DNA of 19,190 nucleotides from Bacteroidales bacterium UBA7258. Lineage in GTDB: Bacteria > Bacteroidota > Bacteroidia > Bacteroidales > UBA932. Positions 1 through 6,764 of the stretch are shown in pieces. The DNA is taken from the NCBI GenBank assembly GCA_002472565.1, contig DKSK01000002.1, positions 1-19,190 on the forward strand, written 5' to 3'. Numbering within the stretch: position 1 is the stretch's first letter; every line of letters begins with the position of its first letter. The notes beneath the pieces are model-generated. The model was not told the origin of the DNA, made no database searches, and was given only the letters and a program-made list of their open reading frames with translations. Both the position numbers and the translations under genes were made by a program.

Positions 1-18
1 GAGCTCTCCAAGATGTAG
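1..18 (+). CDS. Possible last codons of an upstream gene
   Basis: Frame 1 reads five codons (ELSKM) and then a TAG stop. GAG, CTC, TCC and AAG are all codons favoured by the genes in this window, and a hairpin terminator on the same strand follows about 45 bases later, as expected for the end of a transcription unit. Five codons cannot identify a product. Frame 3 is also open, to a TGA at 69-71, but it uses codons uncommon here (CAA, CGG) and would end inside the terminator stem. This is a weak call. Confidence 0.25.
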   Translation, partial: ELSKM

Positions 19-62
19 ATTCCGAAAATATTCCTCGGGCCGCTTCCTGGCCTGAAACTTTC

Positions 63-108
63 AGAGACTGACCAAAAGTCAAGATGACTTTGGCCAGTCT
101 CTTCTTTT
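63..108 (+). terminator. Hairpin terminator, copy 1 of a repeated hairpin
   Basis: The left arm 63-81 pairs with the right arm 85-102 around a 3-base loop (AGA). There is one A/C mismatch and one bulged A, giving roughly 17 paired bases. A T-rich run (TTCTTTT) follows at 102-108. The apical part GTCAAGATGAC and the outer GAGNCTG/CCAGTCTC arms recur in the hairpin at 2467-2510, so the two are copies of one element. It probably ends transcription of a plus-strand gene lying left of the window. Confidence 0.75.
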
Positions 109-177
109 CACACTCTCAAGCGTGTTGCCCATCACCACCTCCTCCCTGGGAATTCCTGAGGTTGACTCAAAAGTGAG

Positions 178-1467
178 TTGGCCTGCGGCCAGTGGTTCAA
201 CAGGCATGAGACCTGGGCTGAGATGGCAGGCACTTGGGTCGACTATCTCGCGCGTACCAGCTTCATGCTTCAGGCCGGAAAGAATGTCGCCGACATCCTC
301 TACTACTATGGCGAGGACACCAATATCACCACCGAATTCGCCACCGGAGCCTCTGTTCCGGAAGGATACCAGTGGGATTATGTAAATCCTACAGCCCTTG
401 TCAACGCTATATCTTACAAGGACGGAAAACTCACTTCCCAGAGCGGGGCCGAGTACCGTGTCCTCTGGGTGGACAGGAACTTCGACTATGTCTCTCTGCC
501 AGTATTGAAGAAATTTGACGAGCTTTCAAAGGCCGGCGCCATAATATCCTCGCCTCGCCCGAGGCACCCTGCCAGCCTTTCCGACGATGTTTCCGAATGG
601 AACTCTCTCGTTGAAAAGATCTGGTCGCGGCCAAATGTTTCCACGACTTCTTCTCTCGATTCCCTCCTCTCAGCCAAAGGGATAGAGCCGGATGTAAAGA
701 TGCCGCAGGGAATGAATTTCCTCCACAGGACTGTAGGACGTGATATTCAGGTCTACTGGGTCAACCGTCCTGCCCTGGATTGGGCTGATACGGTGCTTAG
801 CTTCAGGGTGAAGGGCCTCAAACCTCAGATCTGGCATACTGACAGCGGAGTCATCGAGGACGCTTCTTTCAGTTTCAACGGAGACCGTACCGAAGTTTCT
901 CTACATTTTGTCCCTGACGATGCGTTTTGCGTGGTTTTTGCAGGCAAGACAAAGACCGGCGCCGAAGTCCCCAAGACTCAATACAAAGCTCTCCTGACCA
1001 TCGGGACACCTTGGACCGTGAAATTCCAGGAGGGCCGCGGGGCTCCTGCCCAGGCCGTCTTCGAAACGCTTCATGGCTATCAGGACGACCCTGAAGAGGG
1101 AATCAAGTATTTCTCTGGAGTGGCGGAATATTCGAACGACTTTACGCTCGATAAGCCTGACGGAACTTATGTCATTGACCTTGGGCACGTAGCGAATATC
1201 GCAGAGGTTTGGGTTAATGGCAAGTATTGCGGCAGAGCATGGAAGGAGCCTTACGGAGTCAGCCTCCATGGCGTCTTGAAAAAGGGTGTCAATCATCTTG
1301 AAATCAAGGTCGCCAATGTGTGGGTCAACAGGCTCATAGGCGACGCCCAGCCTGGAGCAAAGAAGATAACCTTCACGGACACTCCTTCGGCCTCCGCCGG
1401 AGATTCCCTGGTCCCTGCGGGCTTGCTCGGTCCGGTCAGAATCATAGAAGTGACCAATGATAAATAA
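178..1467 (+). pseudogene. GH106-type alpha-L-rhamnosidase, C-terminal part only (5' truncated)
   Basis: This 429-codon frame encodes the C-terminal part of a glycoside hydrolase that I recognise as GH106 (alpha-L-rhamnosidase, usually about 1000 residues or more). Family-type sequence starts abruptly near codon 187 with GQWFNRHETWAEMAG. It continues through YYYGEDTNI and VPEGYQWDYVNP (end of the catalytic barrel), a beta-sandwich region, and a galactose-binding-like C-terminal domain (EVWVNGKYCGRAWKEPYG, then NRLIGDAQPGAKK). Upstream, the same frame has stops at 157-159 and 163-165, and the other two frames show no GH106 sequence, so this is not a simple frameshift. No start codon with a plausible start region or signal peptide exists: the nominal TTG at 178 and the ATG at 223 both lie at or inside conserved sequence. 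The remaining frame is undamaged, so the loss is recent or an assembly join. Eleven bases separate its stop from the next gene. The family call is fairly sure; that the gene is dead is inference. Confidence 0.75.
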
Positions 1468-1478
1468 CTATTGATATT

Positions 1479-2402
1479 ATGAACAAAACAAGCATTATTG
1501 CGGCCGCTGTTCTCGCGATGGCGGCCTCATGTACAAACGGCCTGAAACCGCAGCCGGAGGCTCCGGCCCCACAGCTCACCGAGGTTGAAAAGGCCGGAAT
1601 CGCAGGCTGCGATTCCATAGTCCGTTTCGAGAGAGGCGGTATGCTGGCAGAGCTTTCTCTCCCTCTCGCTTATGCGGATTCGAATGTCGTATTCAGAAAG
1701 GTGAACGATGATCTGTACATCGGCAGCGGCCATGGCATGGCCAGCGAGACCCTCTATCTCATCGAAGGTGCCGACAGTGCTCTTCTGATTGACACCGGAA
1801 CCAGCATCCCGGAGCTCAAGCAGGTTGCAGACAGCCTTACCGACAAGCCTTACAAGGTCATCCTGACCCATGTCCATCCTGATCATGCCGGATCTATCGA
1901 TGCCTTCGACGAGGTTTGGATCAATGAGGCGGATACCACCAATCTCCGTATAATGTGCCCTGACCGCAAGTGTAAGATCAGCTATATAAAGGAAGGGCAG
2001 ATCTTTAATCTCGGAGGCCGCAGCCTGGAGGCAGTCTTTACTCCCGGCCATACTCCAGGGTCTACCACCTTCATGGACAAGTCTCATGGCTATGGCTTCA
2101 GCGGTGATTCTTTCGGCAATGGAAACCTTCTTCTGACGGGGAATTTCTCTACGCTGAAGGCCTCCTGCCAGAAGGCGCTCGACTATATGGTCGCGAACAA
2201 TATCCGCTTCTTGTTCAACGGACATTATTTCGGGAGCAATCCTGAGACTCCTCAGAGACTTGAGAATCTCATCAGGGTTTCTGAGGCTGTGCTTTCTGGC
2301 AAAACTTTAGGCACGCAGGTCCAGGACGGAATGATCGGCCTGAACAAGGTAGTAACCGGCGACGGTTTCAGAATCTGCTATTCTGACAAGGCGCTGAACT
2401 AG
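1479..2402 (+). CDS. Metallo-beta-lactamase-fold hydrolase, lipoprotein
   Basis: A 307-residue protein. Residues 1-18 form a lipoprotein signal ending in AASC, with Cys18 as the predicted lipidated residue. The following residues (TNGLKPQPEAPAP) are not acidic, so periplasmic retention is more likely than surface display. The MBL metal-binding set is visible: HVHPDH at 131-136, His191 in TPGHTPGSTTF, Asp210 in GDSF, and His249 in NGHYFGS. A DTG motif at about 105-107 fits the fold. This suggests a dinuclear-metal hydrolase; the substrate could be a thioester, phosphoester, lactone or lactam and cannot be told from sequence. Zinc-type MBL proteins often sit beside catabolic enzymes. It is probably co-transcribed with the truncated rhamnosidase 11 bases upstream, and it ends before a terminator at 2467. 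The start ATG is supported by the signal peptide. Family confidence is high, function open. Confidence 0.9.
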   Translation: MNKTSIIAAAVLAMAASCTNGLKPQPEAPAPQLTEVEKAGIAGCDSIVRFERGGMLAELSLPLAYADSNVVFRKVNDDLYIGSGHGMASETLYLIEGADSALLIDTGTSIPELKQVADSLTDKPYKVILTHVHPDHAGSIDAFDEVWINEADTTNLRIMCPDRKCKISYIKEGQIFNLGGRSLEAVFTPGHTPGSTTFMDKSHGYGFSGDSFGNGNLLLTGNFSTLKASCQKALDYMVANNIRFLFNGHYFGSNPETPQRLENLIRVSEAVLSGKTLGTQVQDGMIGLNKVVTGDGFRICYSDKALN

Positions 2403-2466
2403 TAATAAACCCTTAGCTGGAGGGGATACAGCTTGGAACCAGCCGATTATTTAGTGTACCTTTTCA

Positions 2467-2510
2467 AGAGGCTGGCCAAAGTCAAGATGACCCAGGCCAG
2501 TCTCTTTTTT
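2467..2510 (+). terminator. Hairpin terminator, copy 2, between convergent genes
   Basis: The left arm starts at 2467 (AGAGGCTGGCC) and pairs with GGCCAGTCTCT ending at 2505, including one G-U wobble. A 3x3 internal loop separates this from an apical GTCA/TGAC stem with an AGA loop. A T run follows (TCTCTTTTTT). It ends the MBL-gene transcript and lies 21 bases beyond the stop of the convergent regulator gene. Its apical sequence and arms match the hairpin at 63-108. In the minus direction the trailing bases are a weaker T tract, so it may act mainly on the plus strand. Confidence 0.8.
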
Positions 2511-2530
2511 CACTCTGAGAGAGAGGAAGG

Positions 2531-5500
2531 TCAGCCTTTGTATTCGGACGGAGGAACGCCGAATTGCTTCTTGAAAGTCGTGGAGAAATTGGACAGAGAG
2601 CTGAAACCCGTCATGTCCGCGATTTCGCTCATGTTGTATTTTCCCTCTTTGAGGAGATCCTTGGCCCTGTTCAGTTTGTACTTCTTGAAGAAAACGCTCG
2701 GATTCTCCCCGGTCAGGCCCTTCACCTTGTAATAGAACTTCGTCCTTGAAATCTTCATCTTCTCCGTCATCATCGTAACGTCCAGCTCAGGATTCCCGAG
2801 CTCTCCCTCCATGAACTTATAAAGCTGATTCATAAAGGCCTTATCCTGTGGAAGCATCTGCTCTTCCCCCAGAGACTCAGCGCCCGTGGAACTCTGAAGC
2901 CGCGCCTGAAGCTTTTTCCTGTTCTCCAGAACGGAATTTACTAGGGCAAGAAGATACTTCGGGTCAAAAGGCTTGGTCACATAGGCGTCGGCACCCTCGC
3001 CCAGCCCCTCCACCTGACTTTCCGTAGTCACCTTCGCAGTAACGAGAATCACAGGCACATGGCTGTGCTGCATGCTGGACTTGATCATCCGGCAAAGTTC
3101 GAAGCCGCTCTTTCCCGGCATGACGACATCACTTATCACCAGGTTTGGATTCACCTCGTCCATCTTCTCCATGGCCGCCTGGCCGTCAAAGCAGAGCACG
3201 ACATTATAATCCCTAGAAAGAAGTATCCTGAGATAATTCGCGATATCAACGTCATCATCGGCCACAAGGATGGTAGGCTTGCCGTTCGCCGTTTCCTCCG
3301 CAGGCTCGCAGCCGCCTCCCTTCGCCGCCTCCTCGACCTGGTCAGGCAATCTGTAGGCCTCTCCGCCCTCGACCGGCTTTTTCTCTTCCTCGGAATAAGC
3401 CTCCTCATCTTCAGGCAAGATGAAAGAGAAGACTGCACCGCTCCCTGACGGAAGATTCCCGGCCTTGATCTTGCCGTGATGGAGCTCCGTCAACGCCCTG
3501 GCAAAAGACAGGCCTATGCCTGTTCCCCAGTTATAGGTGCCCCTGCTCTGGTTGTCAAGCTGATAATACCTCTCGAAAATCTTCTCCAGCTCTTCTTCCG
3601 GAATGCCTTTTCCGGTGTCGGAAACCGTGACTTTCAGATATCGCGCGGCTGCCGACACCAGCCCGAACGAGGCCGCGGCCTCGTCTGCCGGGATGGAATC
3701 AAGAGAAAGCGTCACCTTCCCTCCCGTAGGGGTGAACTTGAAGGCGTTGGACAGCAGATTGTTGAGAATCTTCCTGAACTTATCGGAATCTATCCACGCC
3801 CGCAGAGGCTCTCCACTGAAGGCATCGATGAATTCAACGCCCTTGATGTCGGCATTTATCTTGAACTGGGAATAAATCTCCTTCATCAGGGCGACCACGT
3901 CGGTCTGGGCGACCCTCGCCTTTAGCTTTCCGTTGGTGAGTTTGCCGGCATCCATCAGCTGGCCGACCAGCTGGAGCATCCAGTTGACGCTCCTCCTGAT
4001 GATGTCCAGAAGCCTCCGCGCTTCCGTATCCATGGACTTATTCTCCTCCAGAAGCCCGACAGGGCCGGAAATCATGGTTAGAGGAGTCCTGAACTCGTGC
4101 GCGATATTGGCGAAGAAGGTGGTGTTGATCTTGTTCATCTCCTCCTGCCTCTCCTTCTCCATCATGGCCTCTCTCGTTGCATCCTTTTCAAGCACATAAC
4201 CCCTTCTGAGAGAATAGAAGCCGTAGGCCACGGCCCCGAGAGCGACGAGATAGACCAGGCAGGCCCACCAGGCCATCCATGGCGAAGGCTTGATGCGCAC
4301 CCTGATGCTGCTCTCAACCTCTTTGATACTGTCAGACATGTTGCTGACCTTGACCCGGAAGACATATTTTCCGGCAGGAATGCCGGCGAAAGAGGCCTCG
4401 TGCGAATGCCCGGCGTCTACCCAATAATTGTTCCAGCCCTCCAGCTTGTAGCTGTACAAGGCCCTTTCTTCATCGCTATAGTCAAGGGCGGAATATCTTA
4501 TGGTGAATTCGTTCTCTCTGTGCTTCAAGGTGATCTGGGGACTGGCGCCCATGAATTTGGAAATAGGCGAATTCTTCGAAGGCTTCACTTCCTTTCCATG
4601 AACCCGGAGCCCTTCGAAAATCAGGGGAACCGTCCTTCTGGTAAGAACCAGCAGAGGATCCAGGCCGCTAATTCCCTTGCAGCTTCCGAAGAGGATGGTT
4701 CCGTCTTCCAGAACACAGGAAGAGCGTTCGTTGAACTGGTCGCAGCCGATGCCGTCCTCGTTGAAATAGTTCGAGAACTTGCCGACCGTCCTGTCATATT
4801 TACCCAGACCGTTGAGAGTGGAGACCCAGATGTTCCCCTGCTTGTCCTCCTCTATCGAAGAAATGTCCGTACAAGGGGCGCCGGGAATCTTTACCAGCCT
4901 TTTTTCCTCCGGATAATAGCACAGAAGCCCCTTCGCCCTCGTTCCTATCCAGATTTGTCCGAAACTGTCCTTCTTCATGACCGTAGGTACTATGAGCCAT
5001 TTTCCGAAAATCCTGGTGTAGCAAGAATCAGGAATGTCCATGTAGTCGATTCTTCCATCTGCCTTGTCGTAGCGCCGGAACTTGAGGAAGGCATTGCCCA
5101 GCATCAGATTCCCGCGCCCGAGATCGGCCATGGCCGTAAGAATCGTGTAGCCTATGTCAGGTATAGCTGGATCTGTCACAAAGACGTTTTCGAAAGTCTC
5201 CTTCCCCTTGTCAAGCTTATAGATCATCGAGCCGAAGGAACCTGCCCATACCGTCCCGCTTTCATCCACGAAGATGCTGCATGGCCAATTCGCGAAATAT
5301 TGAGCCGATACGGAAGGCTTTCCACCTGACATCCGTGCTTTCAGCACCGTGAAATGAGACTTGAAGGCCATCCAGACATTCCCTTCTTTGTCGGCGCCGA
5401 GTCCCGAACATTCCATGGTTCCGATCGGTCCTTTGGTCAGATATGGTTCCAGGTGAGCCTTCATGAATTCCCTCTTCTTCTGGTCGTAGACCTCGACCCC

Positions 5501-6601
5501 GCTTTCTTTCGTGGCCACCCACAAGTTGCCGTAGGAATCAAGAGTCATGGCCAGCACGTCTTTCCCCTCGAAGTGCGCCGTTATGTCTTTCCTGGCGTTG
5601 AGCTGGTTGTTGCGGAGCGACACATGAAAGCCCTTGTCTTCCGATCCGGTCCAGAGATTTCCCTGGCTGTCGACATAGAAGGTCTTCGGCTTCCATGAAG
5701 GCATAGGGAAAGGAAAATCAGGGTCGCTCTGGCGCAGCAGCCGTCCTTCTCTGATGTCGAAGAAGAAGACCCCGCTCCTGGCGGTGTTGAGGAGCAGACC
5801 CTCTCTCCCGACGGGATACATCTGTTCGATGTCCGCAGACATCAACGCCGCATTGCCCTTTATGCATTCCGGAAGCGGAATCATCTTCCTGGAATTGATA
5901 TTGAAGATGCTCAGATTTCCGGCACCGGAAAGATAGAGATCTCCATTCTTGCAGAGAGCGGAATAATAGACGAGGTGGCTGTTGACAGAAGAATCGGCGA
6001 GGCTGAGGGTGGCGGCATCGTAAATCCTGACCTGGAGCAGACAGACCACGACGAGACGATTGTCCGCTGTCGCGAAAATCCTCTGGACCCCGCCGTAATT
6101 GTACATGTTTTCAAGAACCGGTACGAGGCCGGCGCTGTCATTCTCGTATTTAGCCACGAGGGCTCCGCCTTCATTGACGAAGATTCCTCCGTCCGCAGAT
6201 TCGGCGAATTCCTGAACGTAATGCGTCAGCTCCGGAGTCGGCACTCTGATGAAAGATCCGTCTTCGCCTGCCCTGGCGGCTCCGTAGCTCGTCCCGGCCC
6301 AGATGCGGTTCTTCGAGTCGCAGAAAACGTTGTTGATTATGTTTGCCGGCAGGCCGATGGAGTCGCTGTAATGGAAAAATTGCTGAAATTCGTTGACGGA
6401 ATATCGGTTCACGCCCCTGTCAGTCCCGAACCAGATGTGCCCGAAGCTGTCTTCCTCGATAGAATTGATGTTGAGGTTCGATATCCTGTCAGACAGAACC
6501 ATCTCTCCCTCGTTTCCCCAATCATCCGCCTCTTCCTGTTTAGGAGAGCAGGATACGCAAACCGCCATAAAGGCGGCGGCCAATAGTCTCAGATAATTCA
6601 T
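2531..6601 (-). CDS. Hybrid two-component system (HTCS) sensor-regulator
   Basis: A complete 1356-residue HTCS, a one-protein kinase and transcription factor that senses saccharides in the periplasm and controls neighbouring utilisation genes. Residues 1-18 are a signal sequence ending in VSC. Residues about 40-650 carry Reg_prop beta-propeller repeats (for example DSFGHIWFGTDRG, DSQGNLWTGSEDKG, DKQGNIWVSTLNG). A Y_Y_Y domain spans about 700-770 and a membrane helix about 775-799. The kinase has phospho-acceptor His835 in AHEFRTPLT, an N box (NNLLSNAFKFTP), and G boxes (SDTGKGIP, GTGIGLS). An acidic linker leads to a receiver with Asp1115-1117 and phospho-acceptor Asp1158 (ISDVVMPG) and Lys1210 (TKPF). 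An AraC-type HTH lies at about 1257-1356. The frame could start 13 codons earlier (6640), but the start at 6601 puts the signal sequence at the N terminus and has purine-rich AGGAAAGG just upstream. The gene is divergent from the esterase/SusCD operon, its likely target. All phosphorelay residues are intact. Confidence 0.96.
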   Translation of the reverse strand: MNYLRLLAAAFMAVCVSCSPKQEEADDWGNEGEMVLSDRISNLNINSIEEDSFGHIWFGTDRGVNRYSVNEFQQFFHYSDSIGLPANIINNVFCDSKNRIWAGTSYGAARAGEDGSFIRVPTPELTHYVQEFAESADGGIFVNEGGALVAKYENDSAGLVPVLENMYNYGGVQRIFATADNRLVVVCLLQVRIYDAATLSLADSSVNSHLVYYSALCKNGDLYLSGAGNLSIFNINSRKMIPLPECIKGNAALMSADIEQMYPVGREGLLLNTARSGVFFFDIREGRLLRQSDPDFPFPMPSWKPKTFYVDSQGNLWTGSEDKGFHVSLRNNQLNARKDITAHFEGKDVLAMTLDSYGNLWVATKESGVEVYDQKKREFMKAHLEPYLTKGPIGTMECSGLGADKEGNVWMAFKSHFTVLKARMSGGKPSVSAQYFANWPCSIFVDESGTVWAGSFGSMIYKLDKGKETFENVFVTDPAIPDIGYTILTAMADLGRGNLMLGNAFLKFRRYDKADGRIDYMDIPDSCYTRIFGKWLIVPTVMKKDSFGQIWIGTRAKGLLCYYPEEKRLVKIPGAPCTDISSIEEDKQGNIWVSTLNGLGKYDRTVGKFSNYFNEDGIGCDQFNERSSCVLEDGTILFGSCKGISGLDPLLVLTRRTVPLIFEGLRVHGKEVKPSKNSPISKFMGASPQITLKHRENEFTIRYSALDYSDEERALYSYKLEGWNNYWVDAGHSHEASFAGIPAGKYVFRVKVSNMSDSIKEVESSIRVRIKPSPWMAWWACLVYLVALGAVAYGFYSLRRGYVLEKDATREAMMEKERQEEMNKINTTFFANIAHEFRTPLTMISGPVGLLEENKSMDTEARRLLDIIRRSVNWMLQLVGQLMDAGKLTNGKLKARVAQTDVVALMKEIYSQFKINADIKGVEFIDAFSGEPLRAWIDSDKFRKILNNLLSNAFKFTPTGGKVTLSLDSIPADEAAASFGLVSAAARYLKVTVSDTGKGIPEEELEKIFERYYQLDNQSRGTYNWGTGIGLSFARALTELHHGKIKAGNLPSGSGAVFSFILPEDEEAYSEEEKKPVEGGEAYRLPDQVEEAAKGGGCEPAEETANGKPTILVADDDVDIANYLRILLSRDYNVVLCFDGQAAMEKMDEVNPNLVISDVVMPGKSGFELCRMIKSSMQHSHVPVILVTAKVTTESQVEGLGEGADAYVTKPFDPKYLLALVNSVLENRKKLQARLQSSTGAESLGEEQMLPQDKAFMNQLYKFMEGELGNPELDVTMMTEKMKISRTKFYYKVKGLTGENPSVFFKKYKLNRAKDLLKEGKYNMSEIADMTGFSSLSNFSTTFKKQFGVPPSEYKG

Positions 6602-6664
6602 GCGGTTAGTCCTTTCCTCTTCAAAGTTACTCAATCTCAAGCAATTTCGTTCATTTTTAACAAA

Positions 6665-6690
6665 TTGACAAATAATTGAACTCCTGTTGA
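6665..6690. promoter_or_regulatory. Three TTGA words at 11-bp spacing, candidate regulator site
   Basis: TTGA occurs at 6665-6668, 6676-6679 and 6687-6690, exactly one helical turn apart, in the only sizeable gap between the HTCS gene and its presumed target operon. A fourth TTGA is at 6718-6721. The phased copies end about 43 bases upstream of the operon's -7 box, a position suited to an activator. AraC-type domains usually contact direct repeats on one DNA face. The role is inferred, and chance is possible because the region is A/T-rich. Confidence 0.35.
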
Positions 6691-6696
6691 AGAATA

Positions 6697-6704
6697 CAAA
6701 CGTA
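6697..6704 (-). promoter_or_regulatory. Candidate -7 box for the HTCS gene
   Basis: On the minus strand these bases read TACGTTTG, matching the Bacteroidota -7 pattern TAnnTTTG, about 95 bases before the chosen HTCS start. No TTTG-like -33 box is present at the normal spacing. A second match, TAACTTTG at 6622-6629, is only 20 bases from the start and would leave a very short leader. Either could serve; neither is certain. Confidence 0.35.
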
Positions 6705-6733
6705 AAAAAAAGCCACGTTGATTTAACGATTTA

Positions 6734-6741
6734 TAATTTTG
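6734..6741 (+). promoter_or_regulatory. -7 promoter box of the esterase/SusCD operon
   Basis: TAATTTTG fits the Bacteroidota -7 consensus TAnnTTTG and ends 23 bases before the ATG at 6765, giving a short leader of roughly 15-18 bases. No TTTG -33 box occurs 19-20 bases upstream; that position instead holds a short inverted repeat, CGTT-5-AACG, at 6716-6728. A lone -7 box is what an activator-dependent promoter would show, in line with control by the divergent HTCS. Confidence 0.5.
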
Positions 6742-6764
6742 CAAACATAAGCTAACACATAATT

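Noticed and set aside
122..385. Frame-2 open stretch running into the rhamnosidase fragment, considered as its missing front in another frame
   Set aside because: Its translation shows no GH106 sequence before the junction and becomes an out-of-frame shadow after it, so a simple frameshift does not restore the gene.
1527..2225. 232-codon antisense open frame over the MBL gene
   Set aside because: The plus strand carries a lipobox and complete metal-binding motifs; the antisense frame has none.
4097..5329. 410-codon open frame on the plus strand inside the HTCS gene
   Set aside because: It is antisense to a fully recognisable multi-domain protein, shows no family motifs, and is explained by the strong C/G third-base preference, which keeps antisense frames open.
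6602..6640. Longer HTCS start at 6640 (13 extra codons)
   Set aside because: It would place a charged stretch (FEEERTNR) before the signal sequence; the start at 6601 has the signal at its N terminus and a purine-rich site upstream.
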